Assembly: GCF_014396785.1 (NCBI RefSeq)
Contig: NZ_CP060718.1
Coordinates: forward strand, 1,198,501-1,262,500
Origin: Sphingomonas lutea
GTDB taxonomy: Bacteria; Pseudomonadota; Alphaproteobacteria; Sphingomonadales; Sphingomonadaceae
Reading direction: 5' to 3'
Length of the DNA: 64,000 nt
Below are positions 8,937 to 17,918 of the stretch, piece after piece (the stretch's first letter is position 1; each line of letters opens with the position of its first letter). Below the pieces are notes generated by a model that was not told the origin of the DNA, made no database searches, and was given only the letters and a program-made list of their open reading frames with translations. The position numbers were made by a program, and so were the translations under genes.

Positions 8937-10037
8937 TCAGACGTTGAAGCGGAACAGCATCACGTCGCCGTCCTGAACGACATATTCCTTGCCCTCGGCG
9001 CGCATCTTGCCAGCGTCCTTGGCACCCGTTTCGCCGTTGCAGGCGAGATAGTCGGCATAAGCAATCGTCTCGGCGCGGATGAAGCCGCGCTCGAAATCGG
9101 TATGGATCGCGCCGGCGGCCTCGGGCGCCTTGGCGCCGTTGCGTACCGTCCAGGCGCGTGATTCCTTGGGGCCCGCGGTGAAGAAGGTGATGAGGCCGAG
9201 CAGTTCGTAGCCGGCGCGTATGACGCGCGTCAGGCCGGTTTCCTCAAGGCCGAGGTCGGCGAGGAAAGCCTGGCGCTCCTCCTCGGGCAGGGTGGCAATT
9301 TCGGATTCGATCGCGGCGGAGACGACCACGGCCTTGGCGCCTTCCGACGCCGCCTTTTCAAAGACCTTCGCGGAGAGCGCATTGCCGTCGGCCGCATCGC
9401 CTTCGTCGACATTGCAGACGTAGAGCACGGGCTTGCCGGTCAGCAGCTGCGCGCGGTGGAGCGCGCGGGCTTCCTCGACATCCTTGGGCTGGGTCAGCCG
9501 CGCGGGCTTGGACGCGCGCAACAGCTCGAGCGCTTGACCGAGCACCGAGGCTTCGATCTTGGCGTCCTTGTCGCCCTGCTGGGCCTTCTTGACGAGATTT
9601 GGGACGCGCCGCTCGAGGCTGTCGAGGTCGGCGAGCATCAGCTCGGTCTCGACCGTCTCGGCATCGGCGATGGGATCGACGCGGCCCTCGACGTGCGTGA
9701 CGTCGCCGTCCTCGAAGCAGCGCAAAACGTGGACGATCGCATCCACCTCCCGGATGTTGGCGAGGAACTGGTTGCCGAGCCCTTCGCCCTGGCTGGCGCC
9801 GCGAACGAGGCCGGCGATGTCGACGAATTCGATCTGCGTTTCGATCGTCTGGGCCGACTTGGCGATGGCCGAAATCTTCTGCAGCCGCTCGTCCGGCACC
9901 GCGACGCGGCCGACATTGGGCTCGATCGTGCAGAATGGATAATTGGCCGCCTGCGCCGCCGCGGTTTCGGTCAGCGCGTTGAAGAGCGTGGATTTGCCGA
10001 CGTTCGGCAGGCCGACGATGCCGCAGCGAAAGCCCAT
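8937..10037 (-). CDS. ychF: Redox-regulated ATPase YchF
   Basis: 366-residue Obg-family P-loop NTPase that, unlike its relatives, prefers ATP (its G4 motif is N-x-x-E in characterised members). It binds ribosomes and acts in translation and stress responses. The P-loop GLPNVGKST is at residues 9-17, the switch and G3 region (DIAGLVRGASQGEGLG) is at about 74-89, and a C-terminal TGS/ubiquitin-like domain ends in DVMLFRFNV. The length is standard. In related genomes it sits beside pth and rplY. Here those genes lie 3.5 kb away on the same strand, with three unrelated genes between. Confidence 0.97.
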   Translation of the reverse strand: MGFRCGIVGLPNVGKSTLFNALTETAAAQAANYPFCTIEPNVGRVAVPDERLQKISAIAKSAQTIETQIEFVDIAGLVRGASQGEGLGNQFLANIREVDAIVHVLRCFEDGDVTHVEGRVDPIADAETVETELMLADLDSLERRVPNLVKKAQQGDKDAKIEASVLGQALELLRASKPARLTQPKDVEEARALHRAQLLTGKPVLYVCNVDEGDAADGNALSAKVFEKAASEGAKAVVVSAAIESEIATLPEEERQAFLADLGLEETGLTRVIRAGYELLGLITFFTAGPKESRAWTVRNGAKAPEAAGAIHTDFERGFIRAETIAYADYLACNGETGAKDAGKMRAEGKEYVVQDGDVMLFRFNV

Positions 10038-10126
10038 AAGTGCGAAAAGTCCTAACGGTGGATGAAGCGCGTCGTAACGCGAAGTTCAGCGCCCCCTAGG
10101 CAATCCGCAGTACGATTTCCACCATC

Positions 10127-11134
10127 ATGGATTTGTCGATGCGCAACCTGCCTGTCCTGCTTGCCGCCTGCGCCAGCTTTACTGCTGCCGTGCCGGCCGC
10201 TGCGACTGTGTCTCCGCCGACCAAGGAAGACATCATCATTTCAGGCAAGCGCCAGGCGCTCGAAGAGCGTGCGCGCGTCGCGTTCAGCGATCGCGGCCTG
10301 ATCGAGAAATTGCGCGACTGGCGCAAGAATTGGGGCTTCATACTGGTCGGGGACGAACGGTCAAAGGCGCCGCCGCGGCTGCTGATCAAGGACGAATATG
10401 GATGGTACGAAGTCCGCCCAGGTCAGACCAAGCGCCTACCGCAGCCGCTGGGCCACGAGCTCAACCGCCTGCTGAGCAAGAGCGACCTGTGGGCCGAGGA
10501 TCCCTATAACTTCAAGGCGGCATGCCGCGGGACCCCGCGCTATTTCGTCGTCATGCATGGCGGCCAGGACCGGTTCGGGCGGCTGGGTTGCGGCCCGGAA
10601 GGTATTGCCGCGCGCGTAGCGCGAACGGCAGAGGCTCTTCGCGTCCTCCCCGGCGAGGTGCGGACGACCGCCACGCCTCAGCCCGAGCAACGGCCGCGTC
10701 CGCCCGGCGCCCCGGACGTTTACTGGAAGGCGTCGAGCGAGGTCACGGCACAGATCTTCGAAATGGCCGCGGCGTGGGACCGCAAGACGTTCGCGGGCTT
10801 CGTCGAACCTTATGCCGAGGACGCCATCGTCGAGCGCCCCGACGGGGTGACGCGGGGGCGCAAGGCGATCGTCGACTGGGCGCGCTATTTGCAGAATTGG
10901 GACGGGCCTTATTCGCCGGACGACCGCAAGTTGGCCGTCCACCAGATCGTGAGCAAGGTGCAGCCGGGCGTCGGCGTGTTCTACACCACGCATGAATTCC
11001 GTTGGGAGGAGGGCGGCAAGCCCCTGCGCCAGACCTACAGCACCCTCTGGCGCGATTACGGCGGGCTGTGGCGGATCGCGCATGAGCGGATCAGCGAGGT
11101 CAAGCCTGTGACGGCACGCCAGCCGATCCGCTGA
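10127..11134 (+). CDS. Secreted NTF2-like (SnoaL) domain protein of unknown function
   Basis: 335 residues with a signal peptide (about residues 1-27, ending in an Ala-rich cleavage region). The central part has no domain I recognise. The C-terminal 130 residues resemble the NTF2/SnoaL cone fold: helices around F-x-x-A-A-A-W-D, the strand Y-A-E-D-A-I-V, the phrase G-R-K-A-I-V-D-W, then closing strands ending W-R-I-A-H-E-R-I. Such domains bind small ligands or act as dimerisation modules; no catalytic residue is obvious. The start at 10127 is followed by a second ATG at 10139 that would give a cleaner signal peptide. It stands alone, convergent with the following oxygenase-like gene. Confidence 0.7.
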   Translation: MDLSMRNLPVLLAACASFTAAVPAAATVSPPTKEDIIISGKRQALEERARVAFSDRGLIEKLRDWRKNWGFILVGDERSKAPPRLLIKDEYGWYEVRPGQTKRLPQPLGHELNRLLSKSDLWAEDPYNFKAACRGTPRYFVVMHGGQDRFGRLGCGPEGIAARVARTAEALRVLPGEVRTTATPQPEQRPRPPGAPDVYWKASSEVTAQIFEMAAAWDRKTFAGFVEPYAEDAIVERPDGVTRGRKAIVDWARYLQNWDGPYSPDDRKLAVHQIVSKVQPGVGVFYTTHEFRWEEGGKPLRQTYSTLWRDYGGLWRIAHERISEVKPVTARQPIR

Positions 11135-11707
11135 TCAGCGGAAGTTGAAGCTGACGCTGAGGCGCTCGCTCTTGCTGGTGCCGGAACGCACTTCGTGTCG
11201 GAGCCAGCTTTCCCACAGCAGCAACAGGCCGCGGCGCGGCTCGACTGTAACGAAGGTGTCCGGACGCGTCGGTGCGGCCATCATCAAGGGCAGGCGAGGG
11301 TCTTCGAAGCGGATCGCGCCCGCGCCGCGCGGGACCTCGACATAAAGGGTGCCCGAGATCACGCTGTGCGGGTGGATGTGTCCACTATGTTGTCCACCGC
11401 CTTTCAACAGATTGACCCACAGGCTGTCGAGCTTTGGCTTGGCACCGTCGAATGCGCACTCCTTGGCGAAGGCAGCTGCATGTTTGGTCAGGAGCCTCGC
11501 CAAGTCTGCGAAGGCGGGGTCGCGCCGGGGCAGGTCGTCAAGCGAGGCGTAGCTGGTGTAGCCGCGGTAGGCGTGGTCGGCGCTCCAGCGGCGCCCGGCG
11601 TCATCGTCGGTCGCCAGGCTTCGAATCGACCGGGCCAGCTCGCCCAACAGCGCGTCGTCGCCGATATCGGCCTCGTACAGCTCGGTAGCGAAAAGTGCCC
11701 GCGTCAT
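11135..11707 (-). CDS. Putative 2-oxoglutarate-Fe(II) oxygenase family protein
   Basis: 190-residue protein resembling the small 2OG-Fe(II) oxygenase-like family (TIGR02466 type). The region QHSGHIHPHSVISGTLYVEV would supply the proximal metal ligands. Downstream, WLRHEV supplies a distal His, and the following Arg-Ser stretch the 2-oxoglutarate contact. The jelly-roll strand pattern (GTLYVEVP, GAIRFEDPR, GLLLLWES) fits. The substrate is unknown. The C-terminus SVSFNFR is characteristic of this group. It diverges from the TIR-TPR gene, with 44 bases between the two starts. Confidence 0.8.
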   Translation of the reverse strand: MTRALFATELYEADIGDDALLGELARSIRSLATDDDAGRRWSADHAYRGYTSYASLDDLPRRDPAFADLARLLTKHAAAFAKECAFDGAKPKLDSLWVNLLKGGGQHSGHIHPHSVISGTLYVEVPRGAGAIRFEDPRLPLMMAAPTRPDTFVTVEPRRGLLLLWESWLRHEVRSGTSKSERLSVSFNFR

Positions 11708-11751
11708 GACTCCTCGTTAGAGTCCTGATATCCGGTGCGAAAGGGGCAGGG

Positions 11752-13536
11752 ATGGGCCACGTCTTCATCTCCTACGCAAGGCCGGACGAAGCCAGAGCGT
11801 CGCGCGTTGCCGATGCGCTTCGCGGACAAGGCTACGAGGTGTGGCGCGACGACGAATTGCCCGCGCACAAGGCCTATACCGAAGTCATCGAAGAGCGGCT
11901 GAAATCGGCGCAGGCCGTCGTCGTCCTGTGGTCTGCCGAGGCAGTGAAGTCCGAATGGGTGAGGGCGGAAGCCGATGTTGCCCGCAACGCCGGGACGCTG
12001 ATCCAGGCGACCCTCGATTCGTCGATGCCCCCGCTGCCGTTCAATCAGATCCATTGCGCGCGGATCGAGGGCTGGACCGGCGATCCCAAAGCCGCCGCCT
12101 GGGCCAAGCTGAGCGCGAGTGTCGCGGCGCTTGCCGGGCCAACGGCCGCGCGAGAGGAAGGACGGCGCCCGCCGCGCCGCGAGCGGTCGATCGCCGTGCT
12201 GCCCTTCCAGAACATGAGCGGCGACCCGGAGCAGGAATATTTCAGCGACGGGATCAGCGAGGACATTACCACCGACTTGTCCAAGATCTCCGCGCTGCGG
12301 GTGGTCGCGCGGAACACTGCCTTTACCTTTAAGGGTCAGTCGGTCGACGTGTGCGAATGCGCGCGCAAGCTGAACGTCAGCCATGTCCTTGAAGGCAGCG
12401 TCCGCAAGGCCGGCAACCGGCTGCGCATCACCGCGCAGCTGATCGACGGCGCGACCGGCGACCATCTGTGGGCCGAGCGCTATGACCGGGAATTGACCGA
12501 CATTTTCGCCATCCAGGACGAGATCACCAAGGAGATCGTCGCAGCGCTGAAGTTGAAGCTGCTGCCCGAAGAAAAGAAGGCGATCGAGGAGCGCGGTACG
12601 AGCAGCGCCGAGGCGTACAATTACTATCTGATGGCCAGGCAATATTGGCTGACCGGCAATCATGGCGACAGACGCCGCGAGGAAAGGGTCGTCCGGCTGT
12701 GCGGGCGCGCGTTGGAAATCGACCCGCAATATGCACAGGCATTGGCACTCATGGCGCTGGCCCAGATCAGCCTGCGGTTCGGCTTCGGCGATACGACGCA
12801 GGACGGCTTGCCCACGGCCGAAAAGGCGCTGGCGATCGATCCCAGCATTGCCGTCGCCCATTCGGCCAAGGCGCGCTTCTTCCTTGAACAAGGAAGGCAT
12901 GCGGAGGCTAACCGCGAAATCGCCCGAGCGCTCGAGCTTGAGCCTGAGTCATGGGAGGTGAACAAGGAGGCGGGGCGGGTCAGCCTCTCCCAGCGGCGGA
13001 TCCCTGAAGCGACGCGTTTTTACGAGAAGGCCGCGCAGCTCATGGAAGGCGACTTCCACACCTGGGCGATGCTCCTCACTTGCTATGAGGCCGCCGGCGA
13101 TCGGGACAAGGCGCGGCACGCCGGCCGAATGATGTTCAGTGAAGCGCAGAAAGCCCTGGAAAAGGATCCGAGCAATGGCGCCGCCCTGGGGATCGCGGCG
13201 GGCGGCCTGGCGGCTATGGGCGAGGTCGAGCGCGTCAAGGAGTGGATCGACAAGGCGATGCTGCTCGACGGCGGCAACCTCAACATGCGCTACAATTTCG
13301 CCTGCGTCCTCGCGGCGCAGCTAAACGACGTCGAGGGTGCGATCGCATTGCTGGAGACCACCATCACCCGCGCCTTGAGCAGCCAGGTCAGGCTTGCGGC
13401 GACCGACCCGGACCTCGACAATCTCCGCGGCAATCCGCGTTTCGAAACGATGCTTGCCGACGCCCAACGCCGCGTCGGTCTGGCACCGGGATCGCCTAAT
13501 CCGACCCCTGAAGCCGAAGCGCCACCTCGCTCATGA
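11752..13536 (+). CDS. TIR domain - TolB-like - TPR protein
   Basis: 594 residues in three parts. Residues 1-125 form a TIR domain: HVFISYARPDEARA is box 1, and an SAEAVKSEWVRAEAD stretch holds the Glu that is catalytic in NADase-type TIR domains. Residues about 140-270 are the TolB-like/FlgO-like segment found in adenylate-cyclase-associated TPR proteins (RSIAVLPFQNMSGDPEQEYF through DEITKEIVAAL). Residues about 285-570 are tetratricopeptide repeats. Proteins of this layout are widespread in alphaproteobacteria and their role is not settled. Signal transduction or an NAD-linked defence role are both possible. It overlaps the convergent pth gene by 41 bases. Confidence 0.88.
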   Translation: MGHVFISYARPDEARASRVADALRGQGYEVWRDDELPAHKAYTEVIEERLKSAQAVVVLWSAEAVKSEWVRAEADVARNAGTLIQATLDSSMPPLPFNQIHCARIEGWTGDPKAAAWAKLSASVAALAGPTAAREEGRRPPRRERSIAVLPFQNMSGDPEQEYFSDGISEDITTDLSKISALRVVARNTAFTFKGQSVDVCECARKLNVSHVLEGSVRKAGNRLRITAQLIDGATGDHLWAERYDRELTDIFAIQDEITKEIVAALKLKLLPEEKKAIEERGTSSAEAYNYYLMARQYWLTGNHGDRRREERVVRLCGRALEIDPQYAQALALMALAQISLRFGFGDTTQDGLPTAEKALAIDPSIAVAHSAKARFFLEQGRHAEANREIARALELEPESWEVNKEAGRVSLSQRRIPEATRFYEKAAQLMEGDFHTWAMLLTCYEAAGDRDKARHAGRMMFSEAQKALEKDPSNGAALGIAAGGLAAMGEVERVKEWIDKAMLLDGGNLNMRYNFACVLAAQLNDVEGAIALLETTITRALSSQVRLAATDPDLDNLRGNPRFETMLADAQRRVGLAPGSPNPTPEAEAPPRS

Positions 13537-14071
13537 AGCGGGCGTCATTGCCTTCGGCGAGCCAGCCGGCCTCGCTGGCGATCGCGGCGAGGAGGTCCGC
13601 CAGCGGCTCCATTTCCGACTTGGCGTAATTGCCGAGGACGTAATTGGTCACCCGATCCTTGTGCCCCGGATGGCCGATGCCGATGCGCACGCGGCGGAAA
13701 TCGGGGCCGAGCGCGGCATTGATCGAGCGCAGGCCGTTATGGCCCGCGACCCCGCCGCCGACCTTCACCTTGACCTTCATCGGGGCAAGGTCGAGCTCGT
13801 CATGGAATACCGTCAGCGCGTCCTCGTCGAGCTTGTAGAAGTGCAGCGCCTGCTGAACTGAATCGCCGCTGACGTTCATGAAGGTCTGGGGCTTGAGCAG
13901 GAGGATGCGCTGCTGCGCGATCCGCCCTTCGGACACGAGCCCGCGAAACTTCTTCTGCCACGGGCCGAAGCGATGGGTGTCGGCGATAAGGTCGGCCGCC
14001 ATGAAGCCGACATTGTGCCGGTGCATCGCATATTGCGCGCCGGGATTTCCAAGGCCGACCCAGATTTGCAC
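13496..14071 (-). CDS. pth: Peptidyl-tRNA hydrolase
   Basis: 191-residue enzyme that cleaves the ester bond of peptidyl-tRNAs released from stalled ribosomes. The N-terminal signature VGLGNPGAQYAMHRHNVG carries the catalytic His20 and Asn10. The central FHDELDLAPMKVKVKVGGG and GHNGLRSI segments carry the catalytic Asp and the tRNA-contact residues. Length and order are canonical. It lies downstream of rplY, from which it is separated by a large inverted repeat. Confidence 0.97.
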   Translation of the reverse strand: MQIWVGLGNPGAQYAMHRHNVGFMAADLIADTHRFGPWQKKFRGLVSEGRIAQQRILLLKPQTFMNVSGDSVQQALHFYKLDEDALTVFHDELDLAPMKVKVKVGGGVAGHNGLRSINAALGPDFRRVRIGIGHPGHKDRVTNYVLGNYAKSEMEPLADLLAAIASEAGWLAEGNDARFMSEVALRLQGSD

Positions 14072-14081
14072 GAACTTAACG

Positions 14082-14185
14082 CCCTCCCCCTCGATGGGGG
14101 AGGGTTGGGAGGGGGTGCGGGTGGAGACCGCGCAGCCTATCCGGAGGCGTCACCCACCCCAACCCCTCCCCATCAAGGGGAGGGG
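14082..14185. repeat. Intergenic palindromic repeat between rplY and pth
   Basis: A long imperfect inverted repeat. The left arm (14082-14122) is C/G-run rich, built around ctccccctcgatgggggag. The right arm (14151-14185) is its near reverse complement, built around cctccccatcaaggggagg. A 28-base spacer lies between. Each arm also contains its own small hairpin (ctcccc..ggggag). Elements of this make-up recur between genes in sphingomonads. Here it would form a strong structure in the rplY-pth transcript and could act as a processing or attenuation site (inference). Confidence 0.8.
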
Positions 14186-14196
14186 CTCGCTCATGA

Positions 14197-14874
14197 TCAG
14201 GCGTCTTCGCCGCCTTCTTCCGATCCGCCTTCGGCCCCTTCGCCCTCTTCACCATCGACGGTCGGGACGGCGTCAGCCTCAGCCGCTTCGTCTTCTTCCG
14301 ACTTCATCGCCGACGGGGCGACGATGGTGGCGACGGTGAAGTCTTCTTCCGTGTTCGCCGGGGTCACCCCGTCCGGAAGCTTGACCGCGCTGATGTGGAT
14401 CGAATCGCCGATCTCCAGCCCGTCGAGCGGGATGTGGATCTCGCTCGGGATGTTGGCCGCGTCGCAGACGATCTCCAGCTCGTGGATGACCGTGTTGAGC
14501 ACGCCCCCGCGCTTGAGGCCCGGCGAAGCATCTTCGTTGTCGAAGCGCATCGGCACCGCCACGTTGACCTTGGTGTGCTCACTGATGCGCAGGAAATCGA
14601 CGTGGATCGGGCGGCTCGACACCGGGTGGAAATCGATCGCCTTGGGCAATGTGCGCGTGGCCTTGCCGCCGACGTCGATCATCACGACCGAGTTCATGAA
14701 GTGACCCGACGAAAGCATCTTCGACAGAAGCTTTTCTTCGACGTGGATCGACAGGGGATCCTTCTTCTGGCCGTAAACCACGGCGGGCACCCGTCCGTCA
14801 CGACGCAGTTCGCGGGAGGCTCCCTTGCCAGCCCGGTCGCGCGTCTCGGCGGGCAGCGTCAGCTGTTCGCTCAT
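14197..14874 (-). CDS. rplY: 50S ribosomal protein L25/general stress protein Ctc
   Basis: 225 residues from the ATG at 14874 ([13 protein letters not shown]), the start that matches the family. The open frame continues upstream but without homology. It has an N-terminal L25 domain that binds 5S rRNA ([10 protein letters not shown] motif) and a C-terminal TL5-type beta domain (about residues 95-185). A highly acidic tail of about 40 residues (Glu/Gly/Ala) follows, common in alphaproteobacterial Ctc proteins. It is followed by pth on the same strand, a classical pairing. Confidence 0.95.
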   Translation of the reverse strand: MSEQLTLPAETRDRAGKGASRELRRDGRVPAVVYGQKKDPLSIHVEEKLLSKMLSSGHFMNSVVMIDVGGKATRTLPKAIDFHPVSSRPIHVDFLRISEHTKVNVAVPMRFDNEDASPGLKRGGVLNTVIHELEIVCDAANIPSEIHIPLDGLEIGDSIHISAVKLPDGVTPANTEEDFTVATIVAPSAMKSEEDEAAEADAVPTVDGEEGEGAEGGSEEGGEDA

Positions 14875-14994
14875 TTTTGCGGTATCCTCGAATAAAAGTG
14901 ACTTCCCGCCACGCCTCCAGGGATGACCACGGCCGGGAAGGGCGCGCCCTAGTCCAGGGCGGCGCAAAAGCAAGTTTGCGGCGGCCCGCGGCGC

Positions 14995-15792
14995 TTAGTT
15001 GAGGCGGGAAGACTCGATGCCCATTTCGGCCAGGCGGACGAGAACGCTGTCCTTGCCCGCGAGATGCCCGGCGCCGACCGCGACGAACACCGTGCCAGGG
15101 GTCTGCATCCGCGCCGCGATCCAATCGGCCCAGCGCGAGTTCCGCTCCGCGAACATCATGCGGTAGAGATCGGGCGACGAGCGGCGCAATTGGTCGATCA
15201 TCTGGACGAAGATCGCCTGGTCGCCACGCTTCCATGCATTCTGCAGTTCGACCATCGCCTTCGACAGCGCAGGCATCGCGCGCTGCTCGGCGGGACGTCC
15301 GCCGGGTGCCGCCTTTGCCGGGGCGGTGGCTGGCATGCGCGCAAACATGGCGAGCTGCGATTCCAGGGTCTCCAGGCCTTCGACCGGCTTGCCCGCGTCG
15401 TCGGCGGCGCGGCGAAGCACCATGTCGGCACCGTGGGCGACGCTTAGGCCCTGCGACTTGCCGGCCTTGATCGCCATCTTGGTCGTGCCCAGGAAAGAAG
15501 CGGAAGTGGTGACTTGCGGGCCCGGAAGCGCCGGCGGCGGACCGGCGAGGGCCGGGTCCGACGCGGGCTCGGGAATGACCGTTTCGAGCACCAGTTCAGC
15601 CGATTGATCGAAGGCGGTACGGACGTCGTCGTTGAACCAGTCGGGCTTGCCATCGAGTGCGTGGAAGGTGCCGAAGATGTAAACCCGGGTATCGCCGTCG
15701 GCGACTTGGAAGATCGCTGGTTCGGCATCAGGCAGGGACGCCGCCCCGGGAGACGCGGCCGCGATCGCTGCAGCCAGAGTCATGATTCCCAT
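14995..15792 (-). CDS. TraB/GumN family protein (copy 1)
   Basis: 265 residues with a hydrophobic signal-like N-terminus. It shows the TraB/GumN pattern: VYIFGTFHALDGKPDW near the start (a GT-x-H motif) and a second conserved block near the end, GTVFVAVGAGHLAGKDSVLV (G-x-G-H-L-x-G). These two His-containing motifs are proposed to bind metal for proteolysis in the erythromycin-esterase/TiKi-like fold. Bacterial members are mostly uncharacterised. A second, longer paralogue lies 240 bases away on the same strand, so this pair probably arose by tandem duplication. Confidence 0.85.
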   Translation of the reverse strand: MGIMTLAAAIAAASPGAASLPDAEPAIFQVADGDTRVYIFGTFHALDGKPDWFNDDVRTAFDQSAELVLETVIPEPASDPALAGPPPALPGPQVTTSASFLGTTKMAIKAGKSQGLSVAHGADMVLRRAADDAGKPVEGLETLESQLAMFARMPATAPAKAAPGGRPAEQRAMPALSKAMVELQNAWKRGDQAIFVQMIDQLRRSSPDLYRMMFAERNSRWADWIAARMQTPGTVFVAVGAGHLAGKDSVLVRLAEMGIESSRLN

Positions 15793-16030
15793 CCGTCAGC
15801 CCTCCCTCAAAAGGCCGAGCCGGCACGGTTGGCGAAACGCACAGGAATGGCGCCGCGGACACCCGCTTGCCAGGCGCCCCCACGCCGACATTCCCGTCGC
15901 GTATCGAACCCCCCAGCCCGACACCCTCAAGCGAGCATGGTCACTAAGGCGTTAAGAAATGTCTAGCGAATTCCACGCATTGTGAATTTAAAGCGACGAA
16001 TTGAGACGAGCGCCGCCGCGCCACCGCGAG

Positions 16031-16933
16031 TTACTGGACGCGGCGCACCTTGAACCCGCCGTCCTTCAGCATGTCGATCAGCGAATCGCGCCCCGCGAGA
16101 TGCCCTGCGCCCACCGCGACCATGACCGACCCCGGGGTAGCCATCCGCCGCTGCACCCAATTCTTCCAATTGGCATTGCGGCGCTTCATCAGGATTTCCT
16201 GCAACGCGGGCGAGGCCGCCATCTGCTCGTTGAAGGTGCGGGCAATTGCCTGGACGTCGCCACGCGACCAGGCGGCGACCATCGCCTGGAATTCCTTGCT
16301 CATGTCCTGCGGCGGCTCGATCGCGCCTTCGAGCAAGGCCCGCTGCGCCGGTTCGGGAAGCGCGTCGAAAAAGCTCAACTGATCGCGGTTGGTTTCGAGC
16401 TGCCCGACCGTCTTGCCCTGCTGGGTGAAGGTGGTGCGGAGCGCGGGTTCGACCCCCTGGCCGGTCTTGAGGCCCATTTCGCGAAATTGCGTGCCGAGCA
16501 GCATGAACGCCGCGGCCCACGTTTCCATGCCGTCGAAATTGGCGCGCGGAATGCCGCTCTTGGCGATGGCGGCCTCCAGCGCAGCGCGCTTGGCGGCGGG
16601 AACGCGCGCGGTGATCGGCGGCTGGCCCTTCGAAAAGCCCAGGCCGGCGAGCGCACCGAGCATTTCGTGCGGATTGCTTTCATCGACGATGGTTTCGACG
16701 ACGAGCTGCTGCGAGCCCGCCACCGCTTGTTCGAAGCGCGGGGTGCGCCAGGCATAATTGTCGGGCAAAAGGTGGATGGTGCCGAACAGATAGACCGTCG
16801 TGTCGGAATCGCTGACTGCCCACAACGCCGGCTTGGGCGCGGGCGCCTTGGCCTGTGCGGGGGCCAGTGGCGCAGCGGCGAGGAGGCCCATCGAAACAGC
16901 GGCCAAAGCCCGCCGCAGCAGAGATCGGATCAC
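16031..16933 (-). CDS. TraB/GumN family protein (copy 2)
   Basis: 300 residues with a clear signal peptide (residues 1-28, ending AQA). The two family motifs are VYLFGTIHLLPDNYAW (GT-x-H) and SVMVAVGAGHLAGRDSLIDML (G-x-G-H-L-x-G). It shares with copy 1 the order of motifs, an LVVET-type segment after the first motif, and the closing L-x-x-x-G-x-x-V-x-R. It is the promoter-proximal copy and diverges from glyQ across 127 bases. A secreted metal-dependent hydrolase is inferred from the family; the substrate is unknown. Confidence 0.87.
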   Translation of the reverse strand: MIRSLLRRALAAVSMGLLAAAPLAPAQAKAPAPKPALWAVSDSDTTVYLFGTIHLLPDNYAWRTPRFEQAVAGSQQLVVETIVDESNPHEMLGALAGLGFSKGQPPITARVPAAKRAALEAAIAKSGIPRANFDGMETWAAAFMLLGTQFREMGLKTGQGVEPALRTTFTQQGKTVGQLETNRDQLSFFDALPEPAQRALLEGAIEPPQDMSKEFQAMVAAWSRGDVQAIARTFNEQMAASPALQEILMKRRNANWKNWVQRRMATPGSVMVAVGAGHLAGRDSLIDMLKDGGFKVRRVQ

Positions 16934-17060
16934 AGGCGTTCGTCCTTTCGCGGCGATACGTGGGGATCAGCGGTAAGGGGCGCAAGCTTAACGGCCAGTT
17001 GCACGGCATCGCGGCATCGGCCAAAGCCGCGGCTTCACGCTAACCGTACGGATCGATCGC

Positions 17061-17918
17061 TTGAGCCTGAGTTTCCAGGACCTGATACTGACGCTGCATC
17101 GCTATTGGGGCGAACGCGGCTGCGTCATCCTTCAGCCTTACGACCTGGAAATGGGGGCGGGGACATTCCATCCGGCGACGGTCCTGCGCGCGCTCGGCCC
17201 CGATCCGTGGCGCGCCGCCTATGTCCAGCCGTGCCGCCGGCCAACCGACGGTCGCTATGGCGAAAACCCCAACCGCCTGGGGCACTATTACCAATATCAA
17301 GTGGTGCTGAAGCCAAGCCCGAAGGATCTGCAAGAGCTTTACCTCGGCAGCCTCGACGCCATCGGCATCGACTTCACCAGGCATGACATCCGCTTCGTCG
17401 AGGATGATTGGGAAAGCCCGACGCTGGGTGCCTGGGGCCTCGGCTGGGAAGTGTGGTGCGACGGAATGGAGGTCACCCAGTTCACCTATTTCCAGCAGGT
17501 CGGCGGGTTCGAATGCCGGCCGGTCACAGGCGAGCTGACCTACGGGCTCGAGCGGCTGGCGATGTACATCCAGGGCGTCGATAACGTCTTCGACTTGCGC
17601 TTCAATGACGCCGGCGTCAGCTACGGCGACGTGTTCCTGGCAAATGAGCGGCAGATGTCCGCTTACCATTTCGAGACCGCGAATACCGAGGCGCTGTTCG
17701 ACCTGTTCCGCAAGGCAGCCGCGGAATGCGAGAATTGCCTGTCGAGCAACCTGCCGATCCCCGCCTACGAGCAGGCGATCAAGGCCAGCCATGTGTTTAA
17801 CACGCTGCAGGCGCGCGGCGTGATCTCGGTCGCTGAGCGGCAGGCGTACATCGGCCGTGTGCGCGACCTGGCGAAGGCGGCATGCGGGGCATGGATCGAG
17901 CGGGGGAAGGGCGTCTGA
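17061..17918 (+). CDS. glyQ: Glycine--tRNA ligase alpha subunit
   Basis: Catalytic alpha subunit of the bacterial alpha2beta2 glycyl-tRNA synthetase. The N-terminus [20 protein letters not shown], the motif [10 protein letters not shown] and the [16 protein letters not shown] block are signature regions of GlyQ. The 285 residues match the usual size. The start appears to be TTG at 17061; no ATG fits the conserved N-terminus. Its stop codon overlaps the ATG of glyS (TGATG), so the two chains are translationally coupled. Confidence 0.97.
   Translation: MSLSFQDLILTLHRYWGERGCVILQPYDLEMGAGTFHPATVLRALGPDPWRAAYVQPCRRPTDGRYGENPNRLGHYYQYQVVLKPSPKDLQELYLGSLDAIGIDFTRHDIRFVEDDWESPTLGAWGLGWEVWCDGMEVTQFTYFQQVGGFECRPVTGELTYGLERLAMYIQGVDNVFDLRFNDAGVSYGDVFLANERQMSAYHFETANTEALFDLFRKAAAECENCLSSNLPIPAYEQAIKASHVFNTLQARGVISVAERQAYIGRVRDLAKAACGAWIERGKGV

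Noticed and set aside
16001..17386. 461-codon plus-strand open frame
   Set aside because: Runs antisense through the TraB gene and out of frame into glyQ; composition and homology point to the other frames.
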